64,000 nt of DNA from Pseudomonas xantholysinigenes (GCF_014268885.2 NZ_CP077095.1:4123001-4187000), one strand, 5' to 3'; numbered from the stretch's first letter, positions 18,385-29,392 are shown. Numbers and translations: made by a program. Notes: generated by a model not told the origin, from the letters alone.

Positions 18385-19194
18385 TCAGAGCTTCTGCAGG
18401 TCGCGTTGCGCCAGCTGCGCGGCGGAGGTGCCGGGGTACTGGGTGATGACCTGTTGCAGGATGCCCTTGACCTTGTCGGTGTGGCCTTGGCGGCGCTCGA
18501 CGTCGGCCAGCTTGTACAGCGAATCCGGCACCTTGCTGTGCTGCGGATACAGCTGGCTGACCTTGGCGAAGGCCTGGCCGGCACCGGCGAGGTCGCCCTT
18601 GGCCAGGTTGACCTCGCCCAGCCAGTACTGGGCGTTGCCGGCATACTGGCTGTTGGGGTACTTGCGCAGGAAGGCGTTGAACGCCTGGCTGGCCTTGTCG
18701 AAGTCCTTCTGCTTGATCAGGTCGAAAGCGGCGTCGTAATACAGCTTTTCTTTCGCCGGATCACCCGGCTCGCTGTTCGCGGCCGGAGGCTGCGCGGCGC
18801 TGGCGCCGGCAGCGGCACCCGTGGCTGCGTTGCTCGCACCACCGGTGGAAGAATTGTCTGGAGTCGCGGCAGGCGCGGCACCGCTGCCAATGCGGCGGTC
18901 GAGGTCCTGGTAGCGCTCGAGGTTTTCCTGCTTCATGCGCGACACATCGTTTTGCAGCTCTTCGATGATGCCTTGCTGGCGGGAAATCTGGTCCTGCATC
19001 TGCTGCAGCTGCATGAACAGCTGGCCGTTTGCAGAAGCAGGGGCCGAAGCCCCTGCTCCGGCATAGGCGCCGCTCGTGCCATAACCCGCAGGTGGATAAC
19101 CACCGGCGTTGTCATCTACTACGGGAACCGCAGCCCACGCCGAGAGGGGCAGGCTGAGTGCGAGGACGGTTACAGCACGACGGCACATACGCAT
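18385..19194 (-). CDS. cpoB: Tol-Pal system protein CpoB (YbgF)
   Basis: Periplasmic protein coordinating peptidoglycan synthesis with outer-membrane constriction during division. A signal peptide ends at SAWA-AV; a short coiled coil (residues about 58-95, rich in Q, E and R) gives the trimer, a low-complexity Ala/Gly/Ser linker follows, and the C-terminal 120 residues hold tetratricopeptide repeats (KLYYDAAFDLIKQKDF, YPNSQYAGNAQYWLGE). The start at 19194 is six bases from the pal stop codon, so it is co-transcribed with pal. Confidence 0.95.
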   Translation of the reverse strand: MRMCRRAVTVLALSLPLSAWAAVPVVDDNAGGYPPAGYGTSGAYAGAGASAPASANGQLFMQLQQMQDQISRQQGIIEELQNDVSRMKQENLERYQDLDRRIGSGAAPAATPDNSSTGGASNAATGAAAGASAAQPPAANSEPGDPAKEKLYYDAAFDLIKQKDFDKASQAFNAFLRKYPNSQYAGNAQYWLGEVNLAKGDLAGAGQAFAKVSQLYPQHSKVPDSLYKLADVERRQGHTDKVKGILQQVITQYPGTSAAQLAQRDLQKL

Positions 19195-19200
19195 GAGAAC

Positions 19201-19698
19201 TTACTTACGCAGTTCTACGCGACGGTTCTGAGCCCAGGACTGCTCGTCGTTGCCGGTGGCAACTGGACGCTCTTCGCCGTAGGAAACCAGTTCCAGCTGA
19301 GCTGGGGAAACGCCCTGCAGAACCAGGTAGCGTTGAACGGCCTTGGCACGACGCTCACCCAGAGCCATGTTGTACTCGCGGGTGCCGCGCTCGTCGGTGT
19401 TGCCTTCCAGGACAACACGGTTGCCGTTGGACTTCAGGTCCTTGGCGTGAACGTCCAGGGCGCGCATGGCTTCTGGCTTCAGATCCGAGCTGTCGTATTC
19501 GAAGTAGAAGGTGGTGATTGCGCGCAGGGCGGCTTCTTCGCTCAGGGAGCCGTCGACAGCGCCAGTGTTGGCACCGTAGCCAGCGTTCGGGTCAACAGCG
19601 CCTTCACCAGCGTTGTCACCGCCTTTCGAGGAGCAACCTACAGCTACAGCCATGGCCAGAGCCAGCGCAGCGAATTTACCAAACTTCAGCATTTCCAT
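19201..19698 (-). CDS. pal: Peptidoglycan-associated lipoprotein Pal (OprL)
   Basis: Outer-membrane lipoprotein that ties the outer membrane to peptidoglycan and binds TolB. The signal peptide ends in the lipobox AVAVGC, giving lipidated Cys-22. The OmpA-like domain is complete: [13 protein letters not shown], the [12 protein letters not shown] peptidoglycan-binding motif and GERRAKAV. The start at 19698 has GGAG at seven bases. At 165 aa it is typical. It lies 53 bases after tolB. Confidence 0.97.
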   Translation of the reverse strand: MEMLKFGKFAALALAMAVAVGCSSKGGDNAGEGAVDPNAGYGANTGAVDGSLSEEAALRAITTFYFEYDSSDLKPEAMRALDVHAKDLKSNGNRVVLEGNTDERGTREYNMALGERRAKAVQRYLVLQGVSPAQLELVSYGEERPVATGNDEQSWAQNRRVELRK

Positions 19699-19751
19699 CG
19701 TGAAACTCCTAATGAAACCCCAGTGTGTTAAGCAAAAATATTACGCCGCAA

Positions 19752-21053
19752 TCAGTTCAGGTAAGGGGACCAGGACGGTTCTCTGACTTCGCCTTGAGCG
19801 GTAGGAAGTGGGAGCCTCACACGGCCGTTAAGCGACACGAGCATCAAGACTCCCCGGCCCTGCTGGCGGGTGGCGTAGATTAGCATGGTGCCGTTTGGCG
19901 CAACAGTGGGAGACTCATCAAGACTGGTCTCGGAGAGAATCTTTACACTTCCGCGTTGCAGGTCCTGGGCAGCCACCTTGAAGTTGGTGAAGCCCTGCTG
20001 GCGATGGATCATCACCAGGGTCTTTTCGTCCGCCGACAGTTTCGGGTTGGCGTTGTAGTTGCCAACGAAGGTCACGCGCTCGGCGCCACCGCCACCAATC
20101 GACTGTTTATAGATCTGCGGCTTGCCGCCACGGTCGGAGGTGAAGTACAGGGTGTTGCCATCCTTGCCCCAGAACGGCTCGGTATTGATGCCCGGGCCGG
20201 CGGTGACACGGTTGATCTGGCGCGAGGCCACGTTCATCACGTAGATGTCCGGGTTGCCGTCCTTGGACAGCACGAACGCCAGGCGAGTACCGTCGGGCGA
20301 CCAGGCCGGCGCGCCGTTCAGGCCTTCGAAGTTGGTGATCTGCTCGCGGCGACCGGTGTCGATGTGCTGGACGAAGATGCGCGGACGCTTCTGCTCGAAC
20401 GACACATAGGCAATGCGCTTGCCATCCGGCGCGAAGCGCGGCGACAGGATCGGCTCGCGCGATTGCAGCAGGGTCACCGCGCGGGCACCGTCGTAGTCAG
20501 AACGCTGCAGGGTGTAGCGGGTGTTGTTGGTGGAGAAGCGCTCGGCGGTCACGTACAGCATGCGCGTAGAGAACGCACCCTTGATACCGGTGAGCTTCTC
20601 AAACGACTGGTCGGCAATGTAGTGCGCCATGTCGCGCAACTGGTCGACGCCGCCGGCCACGCTGCCGGTCAGCACCTGCTGCTCGGTGGCGACGTTGAAC
20701 AGTGCGTACTGCACCTGCAGGCGGCCACCGGACGGCACGATGCTGCCGACCATGACGTACTGCGCGCCCAGCGCTTTCCAGTCACGGAAGATCACTTCGC
20801 TGGCCTGGGTCGGCAGGCTGATCATGTTCTGCCGCGGGATCGGCGAGTAGTAGCCGGAGTTGCGCAGGTCATTGCCGATGATGTCGGCCATGTCCTCGGG
20901 CAGCACGCTACCACCCTGCAGGCCGAACGGCACTACCGCGATGGGGGTGGCCCGGTCGCTACCGCTGGTGACCAGGATGTTCTTTTCCTCTGCCACAGCC
21001 AGGCCTGCCACGCAGCAGAGCAAGACCAGGAGTCCTCTCAGACGTTTAATCAC
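19752..21053 (-). CDS. tolB: Tol-Pal translocation protein TolB
   Basis: Periplasmic beta-propeller protein that relays energy from TolQRA to Pal. The signal peptide ends at GLAVA-EE, an N-terminal alpha/beta domain follows (to about residue 165), then six WD40-like PD40 repeats such as [13 protein letters not shown] and [13 protein letters not shown]. The start is a GTG at 21053; its bases overlap the tolA stop (GTGA) and a GAGGA lies nine bases upstream, so translation is probably coupled to tolA. Length 433 aa is normal. Confidence 0.97.
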   Translation of the reverse strand: MIKRLRGLLVLLCCVAGLAVAEEKNILVTSGSDRATPIAVVPFGLQGGSVLPEDMADIIGNDLRNSGYYSPIPRQNMISLPTQASEVIFRDWKALGAQYVMVGSIVPSGGRLQVQYALFNVATEQQVLTGSVAGGVDQLRDMAHYIADQSFEKLTGIKGAFSTRMLYVTAERFSTNNTRYTLQRSDYDGARAVTLLQSREPILSPRFAPDGKRIAYVSFEQKRPRIFVQHIDTGRREQITNFEGLNGAPAWSPDGTRLAFVLSKDGNPDIYVMNVASRQINRVTAGPGINTEPFWGKDGNTLYFTSDRGGKPQIYKQSIGGGGAERVTFVGNYNANPKLSADEKTLVMIHRQQGFTNFKVAAQDLQRGSVKILSETSLDESPTVAPNGTMLIYATRQQGRGVLMLVSLNGRVRLPLPTAQGEVREPSWSPYLN

Positions 21054-22126
21054 AACGCTAGATCCTCAGGTGTAAATGTCATCTTGAATGAACGATACGG
21101 ATTGAATTCGTTCGGCTTCAAGCCCTGCATCTCGGTCAACCGACCAATGTTCTTCACCGCGGCCACGGCCGAGCTGTCGAACGGACCGTCGCCACTGGAC
21201 TTGGCCACGCTCACGTTGGTGATGGTGCCGTCTGGCAACATGTTGATCTGCAGAACTACCGTCATGCCCTTGCGCGCGGATGGCGGACGCGCCCAGCCCT
21301 CGGCCGCGCGCATGCGGATCAGGTCGTCGAAGTCGCCGGCCACCTGGTCACCCTGCTCGTCGGCCAGCGCCTGCTGCCGCTCGGTGGTGTCAGACAACAA
21401 CTCGGCCAGTGCCTGCGCCTTCTTGTCTTCCGCCGCCTTGCGGGCCGCTTCCTGTGCCTTTTTCTTCTGGGCGTCTGCCGCGGCCTTTTTCTTGGCCTCT
21501 TCAGCTGCCTTCTTCTTCGCGTCCTCGGCCGCCGCTTTCTTCTTGGCGTCCTCGGCTGCTTTTTTCTTCGCGTCTTCGGCGGCTTTCTTCTTCGCCTCTT
21601 CCGCGGCTTGCTTCTTGGCTTCCTCGTCGGCCTTCTTCTTGGCCTCTTCCTCAGCCTTTTTCTTGGCGATGTCGGCCTGCTGCTTCTCAGCGGCCTTCTT
21701 CGCTTCTTCAGCTTTCTTGGCCTCGGCGGCCTTCTTCTGCTCGGCGGCCTTGGCGGCCTCTTCCGCTTTTTTCGCCTCGGCGGCCTCGCGGGCCTCCTCG
21801 GCCTTTTGAGCGGCGTCGGCTTTCTTTTGTTCCGCGGCCTTCACGGCTTCCTGCTCGACCTTCTTCTGCTCCAACTGCTCGACCTCGGTCTGGCGCGAAG
21901 CAGTCTTCTTGGCTTCCCCGGCAATCTTCTGATTGGTCTGGGTCGTCGCCTGGCTCTTGGACTTGAGCTGGTAGAGCGTGGCCTGGACGATCGGCTTGGA
22001 CGGCGGCAGCTCGGGCGTCATGGCAAAGCTGACGAACAGCATGCCGAACACCAGCACATGCAGGCCAATGGCCCAGACACTGGGCCAGAAGTAGCTTTCC
22101 GAGGCGGATGGCTCTCGCTGCTGCAT
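21050..22126 (-). CDS. tolA: Cell envelope integrity protein TolA
   Basis: Inner-membrane protein spanning the periplasm and contacting TolB/Pal. One N-terminal membrane helix (residues about 14-37) is followed by a long Ala/Lys/Glu helical domain with [15 protein letters not shown] repeats (about 75-245) and a C-terminal globular domain (about 260-358) starting near [15 protein letters not shown]. The repetitive domain explains the long low-complexity frames on the opposite strand. Its ATG overlaps the tolR stop, and its stop overlaps the tolB start. Confidence 0.97.
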   Translation of the reverse strand: MQQREPSASESYFWPSVWAIGLHVLVFGMLFVSFAMTPELPPSKPIVQATLYQLKSKSQATTQTNQKIAGEAKKTASRQTEVEQLEQKKVEQEAVKAAEQKKADAAQKAEEAREAAEAKKAEEAAKAAEQKKAAEAKKAEEAKKAAEKQQADIAKKKAEEEAKKKADEEAKKQAAEEAKKKAAEDAKKKAAEDAKKKAAAEDAKKKAAEEAKKKAAADAQKKKAQEAARKAAEDKKAQALAELLSDTTERQQALADEQGDQVAGDFDDLIRMRAAEGWARPPSARKGMTVVLQINMLPDGTITNVSVAKSSGDGPFDSSAVAAVKNIGRLTEMQGLKPNEFNPYRSFKMTFTPEDLAL

Positions 22127-22578
22127 CAGGGCGCCTCGGTAATCAGGCCAACGTTACCGACACCGGCCTTCTGCAACCCGCCCATGGCGCCCATGACCGC
22201 GCCGTAGTCGACGGCCTTGTCACCACGGATGAAGACCTGGGTCTGCTTGCCCTGGTCACGGCCGGCGGCGATGATCTTGGTCACCGCACCGGTCATTTCC
22301 GGCAAGGTCATGGCCTTGTCCATCTGTTTGTCGGTGTCGACTTCGCTGCCAAGGTTCCAGTAGTAGGTCTTGTCGGCCTTGATCGAGATGGTCAGGACCT
22401 GGACGTTGTTGTCCTGCGGCAGGGCTTCGCTGGAAACCTTGGGCAGGTCCACCTTCACGCCCTGGTTGAGCATGGGGGCGGTCACCATGAAGATGACCAG
22501 CAGCACCAGCATCACGTCGATGTAGGGCACCACGTTCATCTCGGCGACCGGCTTGCGTTTGTGGCGAACTCGGGCCAT
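22126..22578 (-). CDS. tolR: Tol-Pal protein TolR (ExbD/TolR family)
   Basis: Inner-membrane subunit of the proton-driven TolQR motor. The single membrane helix contains the expected proton-conducting Asp in PYIDVMLVLLVIFMV (residues about 18-32), followed by a periplasmic domain of about 110 residues. Length 150 aa is standard. It lies 14 bases after tolQ and overlaps tolA by one base. Confidence 0.96.
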   Translation of the reverse strand: MARVRHKRKPVAEMNVVPYIDVMLVLLVIFMVTAPMLNQGVKVDLPKVSSEALPQDNNVQVLTISIKADKTYYWNLGSEVDTDKQMDKAMTLPEMTGAVTKIIAAGRDQGKQTQVFIRGDKAVDYGAVMGAMGGLQKAGVGNVGLITEAP

Positions 22579-22592
22579 GGGTTTCTACCTGA

Positions 22593-23288
22593 TCACTCTT
22601 CGCTGGTGTGTACTTTACGGTGCAGGATCGCCTGGAACTCGTCGGCGAAGGTGTAGTAGCGACCAATCAGCACTTCACTGCGCGCGGCAAAACGGTTGTA
22701 GGCGATAACGGCCGGGATCGCGGCGAACAGGCCGATCGCGGTGGCGATCAGGGCCTCGGCGATACCCGGAGCCACGGTGGCCAGGGTCGCCTGCTGGGCG
22801 CTGGCCAGGCCGCGGAACGAGTTCATGATGCCCCACACGGTACCGAACAGGCCGATGTACGGGCTGGTGGAGCCGACGGTGGCCAGGAACGGCAGGCTCT
22901 GCTCGAGCTTTTCTTCCTCGCGGGAGATGGCCACGCGCATGGCTCGGCCAACGCCTTCCATGACCGCGTCCGGATCGACACCCGGCTGCTGGCGCAGGCG
23001 CGAGAACTCTTTGAAGCCGGCACGGAACACCTGCTCGACACCCGAATCCGGGTCTGGGTTGCTGCCGGCCTGGCGGTACAGCTTGGACAGGTCGATGCCC
23101 GACCAGAAGCGCTCTTCGAAAGCGTCCAGTGCACGACGACCGGCGCGCAGCATGGTGCTGCGCTGGAAGATCATGATCCAAGAGGTCACCGAGGCTGCCA
23201 CGAGGGTCAGCATTACCAGCTGAACCACGACACTGGCATTGGCGACCAGGCTCCACATGGAGGTATGGTCGACGACGTTTGCTTCCAC
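22593..23288 (-). CDS. tolQ: Tol-Pal protein TolQ (ExbB/MotA family)
   Basis: Three-helix inner-membrane motor subunit. Helices are near residues 15-38, 135-160 and 168-195; the second and third carry the conserved PYIGLFGTVWGIMNSF and GIAEALIATAIGLFAAIPAV segments. The start is a GTG at 23288 with AGGAG upstream, only two bases after the ybgC stop. Length 231 aa is as expected. Confidence 0.96.
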   Translation of the reverse strand: MEANVVDHTSMWSLVANASVVVQLVMLTLVAASVTSWIMIFQRSTMLRAGRRALDAFEERFWSGIDLSKLYRQAGSNPDPDSGVEQVFRAGFKEFSRLRQQPGVDPDAVMEGVGRAMRVAISREEEKLEQSLPFLATVGSTSPYIGLFGTVWGIMNSFRGLASAQQATLATVAPGIAEALIATAIGLFAAIPAVIAYNRFAARSEVLIGRYYTFADEFQAILHRKVHTSEE

Positions 23289-23290
23289 GC

Positions 23291-23743
23291 TTATTCTCCT
23301 GCGTTCGATTGAGTACCCGTGCCGTCCGCCAAAAAGGCGTCGCGCAGTTCTGGGGGAATGGCCCGGGGTTTGAAAGTGTCGGCGCGCACCGCGGCCACAA
23401 GGAACTGCCCCTCGCAGAGCAGCACTTCATCCTTTGCTCGCCATACCTGCTGCACGAAGCGCAGGCTGGCGCGATTCAATTCAAGCACTTGCGCGGTCAC
23501 CCGCAATTCGTCGTCCAGGCGGGCCGGCGCGTGGTAGCGCGCCTCGCTGGAATGGACCACGAACAGCAGGTTGTCCTGCGCCAGCTGGGCCTGGGAGAAA
23601 CCCAGGTGTCGCAACCGCTCGGTACGTGCGCGCTCCATGAATTTGAGGTAGTTGACGTAGTACACCACGCCACCGGCGTCGGTATCCTCGTAATAGACGC
23701 GACAACGGTGTGCGAACGGTTCCAGCCGATTTTGCGCGCGCAT
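23291..23743 (-). CDS. ybgC: Acyl-CoA thioesterase YbgC (Tol-Pal associated)
   Basis: Hotdog-fold thioesterase of the 4-hydroxybenzoyl-CoA thioesterase family that is always first in the tol-pal operon and is linked to phospholipid metabolism. The catalytic [26 protein letters not shown] region (Asp in EDTDAGG, residues about 18-27) is intact. Length 150 aa is typical. An ATG at 23743 precedes the conserved VYYEDTD block by 16 residues. Confidence 0.95.
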   Translation of the reverse strand: MRAQNRLEPFAHRCRVYYEDTDAGGVVYYVNYLKFMERARTERLRHLGFSQAQLAQDNLLFVVHSSEARYHAPARLDDELRVTAQVLELNRASLRFVQQVWRAKDEVLLCEGQFLVAAVRADTFKPRAIPPELRDAFLADGTGTQSNAGE

Positions 23744-23868
23744 ACTCTAGTGCTTACTCCTGTACTTGCCAATCCGCCCCGGCAACTGTTTTTGCATCGA
23801 TAATGTCGTATTGCCAGCGAGCGTCTGGCATGTCAGCGGTAGGACCACGAAATTACCGATTCGATCTG

Positions 23869-24915
23869 TCATTCATCGTCCTGCGCGGCATATTCCCCAC
23901 CTTCGCAGAAACGCCCGGGGATGTTCAGGCCGAAATGCAGGTAGGCGTGCCGGGTGACCACGCGGCCACGCGGGGTGCGCATGATGTAGCCCTGCTGGAT
24001 CAGATAGGGTTCGAGCACGTCCTCGATGGTGTGACGCTCTTCGCCGATCGCCGCGGCAATGTTGTCCAGGCCCACCGGGCCGCCGTCGAACTTCTCGATC
24101 ATGGTCAGCAGCAGGCGCCGGTCGGAATGGTCGAAGCCACGCTCGTCGACATCCAGCAGGTTAAGCGCCATGTCCGCGACCGCCTTAGTGATCTCGCCCT
24201 TGCCACGCACCTCGGCAAAGTCGCGCACCCGTCGCAGCAGGCGATTGGCGATCCGCGGCGTGCCCCGCGCCCGGCGGGCGATCTCGAAGGCCCCCTTGTC
24301 GTCCATTGGCAGCCCGAGAATACCGGCCGAACGGCTGACGATGGTGGCCAGGTCCTTGTTGCTGTAGAACTCCAGGCGCTGGACGATACCGAAACGGTCA
24401 CGCAACGGGTTGGTCAGCATGCCGGCACGGGTGGTGGCGCCGACCAGGGTGAAAGGCGGCAGGTCGAGCTTGATCGAGCGCGCGGCCGGGCCTTCGCCGA
24501 TCATGATGTCCAGCTGGAAGTCTTCCATCGCCGGATAGAGCACCTCTTCGACTACCGGCGACAAGCGGTGGATCTCGTCGATGAACAGTACGTCATGGGG
24601 CTCGAGGTTGGTCAGCATCGCCGCCAGGTCGCCCGGACGCTCGAGGATCGGGCCCGAGGTGCTCTTGACCGACACGCCCATCTCCTGGGCGATGATATTG
24701 GCCAGGGTGGTCTTGCCCAGGCCCGGTGGGCCGAAGATCAGGGTGTGGTCAAGGGACTCGTTGCGCCCGCGCGCGGCCTGGATGAACAGCGCCATCTGCT
24801 CGCGCACCACCGGCTGGCCGATGTACTCGTCCAGGCGCAGCGGGCGAATCGCGCGGTCCTGGACCTCTTCACGGTCGCGGCCACTGGCGGCGATCAGGCG
24901 GTCGGTTTCGATCAC
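23869..24915 (-). CDS. ruvB: Holliday junction branch migration ATPase RuvB
   Basis: Hexameric AAA+ motor that drives branch migration with RuvA and RuvC during recombinational repair. Walker A is GPPGLGKTT (residues about 65-73), Walker B is LFIDEIHR, sensor GATTRAG and the C-terminal winged-helix DNA-binding domain are present. The start is a GTG at 24915 that overlaps the ruvA stop (GTGA). Length 348 aa. Confidence 0.97.
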   Translation of the reverse strand: MIETDRLIAASGRDREEVQDRAIRPLRLDEYIGQPVVREQMALFIQAARGRNESLDHTLIFGPPGLGKTTLANIIAQEMGVSVKSTSGPILERPGDLAAMLTNLEPHDVLFIDEIHRLSPVVEEVLYPAMEDFQLDIMIGEGPAARSIKLDLPPFTLVGATTRAGMLTNPLRDRFGIVQRLEFYSNKDLATIVSRSAGILGLPMDDKGAFEIARRARGTPRIANRLLRRVRDFAEVRGKGEITKAVADMALNLLDVDERGFDHSDRRLLLTMIEKFDGGPVGLDNIAAAIGEERHTIEDVLEPYLIQQGYIMRTPRGRVVTRHAYLHFGLNIPGRFCEGGEYAAQDDE

Positions 24916-25529
24916 TTGGCAATCATCCCTTTAAGGCTGCGACGAATCAGCTCCTCGCTGCTCAGGCCGGCCTTGTCCTTGATCGCCGCGATCGCCTTGC
25001 TCGCTTCCTGTGGCTTGTAGCCCAGGGAGACCAGGGCACTGACCGCGTCGGCCTCGGCCGAGGACTCGCTGGCCACTGGCAGCGGCCCGTCGGAAACCAG
25101 GGTGAACATCGCTGGCGAGGTTTCCCATGCCTTGAAGCGATCCTTGAGTTCGACCAGCAGGCGCTCGGCGGTTTTCTTGCCGACGCCGGGCACGCGCACC
25201 AGCACCGAAGCGTCCTGGGCCTGCACGCAACGCACCAGCTCGTCCACTTCCAGGCCGGACATCAGCGCCAGCGCCAGCTTCGGCCCCACCCCGTTCAGGC
25301 GGATCAGCTCGCGAAACAGCTCGCGCTCGCGCTTTTCGGCAAAACCGTAGAGCAGGTGAGCGTCTTCGCGCACCACCAAGTGGGTGTGCACGGTCACGGG
25401 CTCGCCCACCTTGGGCAGGCGATACAGGGTCGTCATCGGCACTTCCAGCTCATAGCCCACGCCGTTGACGTCGATAATCAGGTGCGGCGGCTGTTTTTCC
25501 GCCAGGGTGCCGCGCAAACGTCCAATCAC
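24912..25529 (-). CDS. ruvA: Holliday junction branch migration complex subunit RuvA
   Basis: Tetrameric protein that holds the four-way junction for RuvB. An OB-fold N-terminal domain (MIGRLRGTL...), helix-hairpin-helix motifs ([14 protein letters not shown] and [13 protein letters not shown]) and a C-terminal RuvB-binding domain after a flexible linker are visible. Start is GTG at 25529. Length 205 aa is normal. Confidence 0.97.
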   Translation of the reverse strand: MIGRLRGTLAEKQPPHLIIDVNGVGYELEVPMTTLYRLPKVGEPVTVHTHLVVREDAHLLYGFAEKRERELFRELIRLNGVGPKLALALMSGLEVDELVRCVQAQDASVLVRVPGVGKKTAERLLVELKDRFKAWETSPAMFTLVSDGPLPVASESSAEADAVSALVSLGYKPQEASKAIAAIKDKAGLSSEELIRRSLKGMIAK

Positions 25530-25637
25530 GTTCCGATCCTTCCTCTCGGGCGCCGGTCAAGAACCGGACCACCCTATCAGCAAATGCGCTGGGTGAACGG
25601 GCCACCCAGACAAAATGTGTATCAGCGCATGAAGCCG

Positions 25638-26162
25638 CTACAGACGCAAGCGCCCGCCACGCCGCCGTGCCGTCGTCAGGCCATGGGGAATCAGGCTGGA
25701 CCGGGTATGGGCATGGCACAGGGCGATAGCCAGGGCGTCCGAGGCGTCGACTTGCGGTTTCTGGGTCAGTTTGAGCAGGTGCATCACCATCAGCATCACC
25801 TGCTCCTTGTTGGCGCCACCGGTACCGGCCACGGCCTGCTTGACCTGGCTGGCACTGTATTCGGCGATTTCCAGGCCGGCCTCGGCGGCGGCGACGATGG
25901 CCGCGCCACGGGCCTGGCCGAGCTTGAGCGCGGAGTCGGCGTTGCGCGCCATGAACACCCGTTCGATGCCCATGGTCACAGGACCATGCTCGCGGATGAT
26001 CTCGCTCACCCCGCGAAAGACGATCTGCAGACGCTCGTGCAGCTCGCCACCGCCGGTGCGTATACAGCCCGAGGCCACGTACTCGCAGCCACGGGCAGTC
26101 TGGCGGACCACGCCGAAGCCGGTGATGCGCGAGCCGGGGTCGATACCAAGAATCAGAGTCAT
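25638..26162 (-). CDS. ruvC: Crossover junction endodeoxyribonuclease RuvC
   Basis: Dimeric resolvase that cuts Holliday junctions. The acidic catalytic residues are visible in LGIDPGSR (Asp-7), GIERVF (Glu) and [13 protein letters not shown] (Asp pair near residue 140). The ATG at 26162 gives the family-standard 174 residues; the longer open frame upstream would run into a REP palindrome. ruvC precedes ruvA by 108 bases. Confidence 0.96.
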   Translation of the reverse strand: MTLILGIDPGSRITGFGVVRQTARGCEYVASGCIRTGGGELHERLQIVFRGVSEIIREHGPVTMGIERVFMARNADSALKLGQARGAAIVAAAEAGLEIAEYSASQVKQAVAGTGGANKEQVMLMVMHLLKLTQKPQVDASDALAIALCHAHTRSSLIPHGLTTARRRGGRLRL

Positions 26163-26202
26163 AGTGCCTGTCGAAAAAATATGCGTCTCAGCAAATTGTA
26201 CA

Positions 26203-26297
26203 GGCCCTTTCGCGGGTAAACCCGCTCCCACAGGTACTGCACCGACTTTGAATGCGGTGCGATACCTGTGGGAGCGGGTTTACCCGCGAAAGGGCCG
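26203..26297. repeat. Inverted pair of REP elements (REPIN)
   Basis: Two P. putida-type REP sequences, each containing TCGCGGGTAAACCCGCTCCC or its complement, face each other around a short spacer and form a long imperfect palindrome. It lies between ruvC and yebC on the same transcription unit. Confidence 0.9.
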
Positions 26298-26346
26298 GTA
26301 CAGGCGGCGAAGAACTCAAAGAACCGGCATGGATCGCCAGAACACC

Positions 26347-27099
26347 TTAGCCGAGGCTTTCCATGATCTCATCCGAGATCTGCGCATTGGAGTAGACGTT
26401 CTGCACGTCATCCAGGTCTTCGAGCATGTCGATCAGCTTGAGCACCTTCTCCGCGCCGTCCTTGTCCAGCTCGGCGCTGGTGGTCGGCTGCATCACGATC
26501 TCGGCGTCCGAGGCCTTGAAGCCGGCTTCTTCGAGCGCATTGCGCACGGCATAGAAGCTGTTGAACGAGGTGAACACCTCGAACGAGCCATCGTCGTTGG
26601 CCACCACGTCGTCGGCGTCAGCCTCCATCGCGGCTTCCATCAGCGCATCCTCGTCGACCTGCAACTCGGCGGCGAAGCTGATCTGCCCCTTGCGCTCGAA
26701 CAGGTAGGCCACCGAGCCGTCGGTGCCGAGGTTGCCGCCACACTTGGTGAAGGCATGGCGCACGGCGGCGGCGGTGCGGTTGCGGTTGTCGGTCATGGCC
26801 TCGACCATGATCGCCACGCCGCCCGGGCCGTAGCCTTCGTAGCTGAGTTCTTCGACGTTGTCGCTTTCATTGGTGCCGGCACCACGGGCCACGGCGCGAT
26901 CGATGATGTCGCGGCTCATGTTGGCGCCGAGGGCCTTGTCCAGCGCCAGGCGCAGACGCGGGTTGGAGGCCGGATCAGGCCCACCCTGCTTGGCGGCGAC
27001 GGTCAGTTCGCGGATCCACTTGGTGAAGACCTTGCCTCTCTTGGCATCCTGGCGTTCTTTGCGGTGCTTGATGTTCGCCCACTTGGAATGACCGGCCAT
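26347..27099 (-). CDS. yebC: YebC/PmpR-family protein
   Basis: Cytosolic three-domain protein of the TACO1/YebC family (250 aa). The [15 protein letters not shown]-terminus and [14 protein letters not shown] segment are diagnostic. Family members were first described as transcription regulators (PmpR in P. aeruginosa, linked to quinolone signalling) and more recently as ribosome-associated factors helping translation of proline stretches. Lies between aspS and ruvC, the usual position. Confidence 0.95.
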   Translation of the reverse strand: MAGHSKWANIKHRKERQDAKRGKVFTKWIRELTVAAKQGGPDPASNPRLRLALDKALGANMSRDIIDRAVARGAGTNESDNVEELSYEGYGPGGVAIMVEAMTDNRNRTAAAVRHAFTKCGGNLGTDGSVAYLFERKGQISFAAELQVDEDALMEAAMEADADDVVANDDGSFEVFTSFNSFYAVRNALEEAGFKASDAEIVMQPTTSAELDKDGAEKVLKLIDMLEDLDDVQNVYSNAQISDEIMESLG

Positions 27100-27208
27100 A
27101 ACGACTCCAAATCCTTGAAACAGAAACAGGTTCCGCCCCGAAGGGCGGAACGTGGGAACAATGCGCCGAAGCGCCTGGGCGCATCCGCCGGGACGCGCCC
27201 GGAGCCGA

Positions 27209-28984
27209 TTACTCGACCTTGGTCTGCTCGCGCAGACGGATGTGCAGCTCGCGCAGGGCCTTGGCGTCGACCATGCCCGGGGCCTGGGTCATGACACAGG
27301 CAGCGCTCTGGGTTTTCGGGAAGGCGATCACTTCACGAATCGACTGCGCGCCGGTCATCAGCATGACCAGGCGGTCCAGGCCGAAGGCCAGGCCACCGTG
27401 GGGCGGCGCGCCGAACTTCAGGGCGTCGAGCAGGAAGCCGAACTTCTCTTCCTGTTCCGCCGCTTCGATGCCCAGCAGGCGGAATACCGCTTGCTGCATC
27501 TCTTTGCGGTGGATACGGATCGAACCGCCACCGAGCTCGGTGCCGTTCAGGACCATGTCGTAGGCACGCGACAGCGCGGTGGCCGGGTTGGCCTCCAGCT
27601 CTTCGGGGGTGCACTTCGGCGCGGTGAACGGGTGGTGCAGCGCGGTGAAGCTGCCGTCTTCGTTCTCTTCGAACATCGGGAAGTCGACGACCCACATCGG
27701 CGCCCACTCGCAGGTCAGCAGCTCGAAGTCGTGGCCCAGGCGGATACGCAGCGCGCCCAGGGCCTCGCTGACGATCTTGAACTTGTCGGCACCGAAGAAG
27801 ACGATGTCGCCATCGACCGCGCCAACGCGATCGAGGATGTTGTTGAGGTTGGCCTCGGGGATGTTCTTGACGATCGGCGACTGCAGACCTTCGACACCCT
27901 TGGCGCGCTCGTTGACCTTGATGTAGGCCAGGCCCTTGGCACCGTAGATGCCGACGAACTTGGTGTACTCGTCGATCTTGCTGCGCGGCATGCTGGCGCC
28001 GCCTGGCAGGCGCAGGGCGGTGACGCGGCACTTCGGATCGTTGGCGGGACCGGCGAAGACTTTGAAGTCGACATCCTTGAGCTGGTCGGCGACGTCGACC
28101 AGTTCCAGCGGAATACGCAGGTCCGGCTTGTCGGAACCGTAGCGGCGCATGGCTTCTTCGAAGGTCATGTGCGGGAATTCACCGAATTCCAGGTCCAGCA
28201 CTTCCTTGAACAGCTTGCGGATCATGCTTTCGGTCAGGCCCATGATCTCGGCTTCGTCGAGGAAGCTGGTCTCGATGTCGATCTGGGTGAATTCCGGCTG
28301 GCGGTCGGCACGCAGGTCTTCGTCGCGGAAGCACTTGGCGATCTGGTAGTAGCGATCGAAGCCAGCGACCATCAGCAACTGCTTGAACAGCTGCGGCGAC
28401 TGCGGCAGGGCGAAGAAGCTGCCAGCGTGGGTGCGGCTCGGCACCAGGTAGTCGCGCGCGCCTTCCGGGGTGGCGCGGGTGAGGATCGGCGTTTCGACGT
28501 CGAGGAAGCCGTTTTCATCAAGGAAGCGACGGATGCTGCTGGTGATGCGCGAACGCAGGCGCAGCTTGTCGGCCATTTCCGGACGACGCAGGTCGATGAA
28601 GCGGTAGCGCAGGCGGGTTTCCTCGCCGACGTCGGAGTATTCGTTGAGCGGGAACGGCGGGGTTTCCGCTTCGTTGAGCACGTTCAGCTGGTAGCCGAGG
28701 ATCTCGATGGCGCCGGAGGCCATGTTGGCATTCACCGCGCCTTCCGGGCGCTTGCGTACCTTGCCGGTGATCTGCACGACAAATTCGCTGCGCACGCGGT
28801 CGGCGGCAGCGAAGGTTTCGGCGCGATCCGGGTCGAACACGACCTGGGCCATGCCTTCGCGGTCACGGATGTCGAGGAAGATCACCCCGCCGTGGTCGCG
28901 GCGACGATGGACCCAACCGCAAAGGGTGACTTCCTGGCCGTCCAGGGACTCGTTCAGTTGGCCGCAATAATGGCTGCGCATCAT
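27209..28984 (-). CDS. aspS: Aspartyl-tRNA synthetase
   Basis: Class II synthetase charging tRNA-Asp (591 aa, bacterial type with the insertion domain). An OB-fold anticodon-binding domain comes first, then class II motif 2 ([18 protein letters not shown]) and motif 3 ([13 protein letters not shown]). In the OB fold the sequence RRRDHGGV places His at residue 31, where enzymes specific for tRNA-Asp usually have Leu; His here is associated with non-discriminating enzymes that also charge tRNA-Asn for GatCAB amidation. A terminator-like hairpin without T-tract lies between this gene and yebC (27131-27150). Confidence 0.97.
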   Translation of the reverse strand: MMRSHYCGQLNESLDGQEVTLCGWVHRRRDHGGVIFLDIRDREGMAQVVFDPDRAETFAAADRVRSEFVVQITGKVRKRPEGAVNANMASGAIEILGYQLNVLNEAETPPFPLNEYSDVGEETRLRYRFIDLRRPEMADKLRLRSRITSSIRRFLDENGFLDVETPILTRATPEGARDYLVPSRTHAGSFFALPQSPQLFKQLLMVAGFDRYYQIAKCFRDEDLRADRQPEFTQIDIETSFLDEAEIMGLTESMIRKLFKEVLDLEFGEFPHMTFEEAMRRYGSDKPDLRIPLELVDVADQLKDVDFKVFAGPANDPKCRVTALRLPGGASMPRSKIDEYTKFVGIYGAKGLAYIKVNERAKGVEGLQSPIVKNIPEANLNNILDRVGAVDGDIVFFGADKFKIVSEALGALRIRLGHDFELLTCEWAPMWVVDFPMFEENEDGSFTALHHPFTAPKCTPEELEANPATALSRAYDMVLNGTELGGGSIRIHRKEMQQAVFRLLGIEAAEQEEKFGFLLDALKFGAPPHGGLAFGLDRLVMLMTGAQSIREVIAFPKTQSAACVMTQAPGMVDAKALRELHIRLREQTKVE

Positions 28985-29078
28985 GATGGTGGTTTCGCTT
29001 CTCGTGATTCGTGTGTTCGGTGGAGGTCTTGGCCGCCCAAGGGGCTAATACTGCAAGACCTGGCGGGTGCAATTCAAC

Positions 29079-29300
29079 TCAGTCGGCCTTGTCGCCGCCT
29101 GCCAGATTCTTTTTTGCCCCGGTCTTGAAGTCGGTCTCGTACCAGCCATTGCCACTCAGGCGAAAGCCGGGGACCGACAGCAGTTTCTTCAGCGCCGGCG
29201 CCTGGCACGCCGGGCAATCGGTCAAAGGTGCGGCGCTGATCTTCTGCAACACCTCCATCTGGTGTTCGCAGGCGGCACATTGATAGTCGTAAAGGGGCAT
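29079..29300 (-). CDS. FmdB-family zinc ribbon protein
   Basis: Small protein (73 aa) with one zinc ribbon: MPLYDYQC-x2-C ... C-x2-C (residues 8-35), the hallmark of the FmdB/CxxC_CxxC_SSSS family. It is immediately upstream of aspS on the same strand and is found at this location in many pseudomonads. The start at 29300 is fixed by the conserved MPLYDY N-terminus. Biochemical role unknown. Confidence 0.9.
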   Translation of the reverse strand: MPLYDYQCAACEHQMEVLQKISAAPLTDCPACQAPALKKLLSVPGFRLSGNGWYETDFKTGAKKNLAGGDKAD

Positions 29301-29392
29301 GGCGTCTCTCGTCAACCACAACTCAGGCTGCTCGAGGCAGCAAAGAGCGGGATTATATATGGTTAAGGAGTGCTGTGCAGCCCGCCCGGCGG

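Noticed and set aside
21280..21966. Proline/Arg/Ser-rich frames opposite tolA
   Set aside because: They reflect the Lys/Ala/Glu repeats of TolA read backwards.
27152..29128. 658-residue plus-strand frame across aspS
   Set aside because: aspS is fully conserved on the opposite strand; the frame is a GC-bias artefact.
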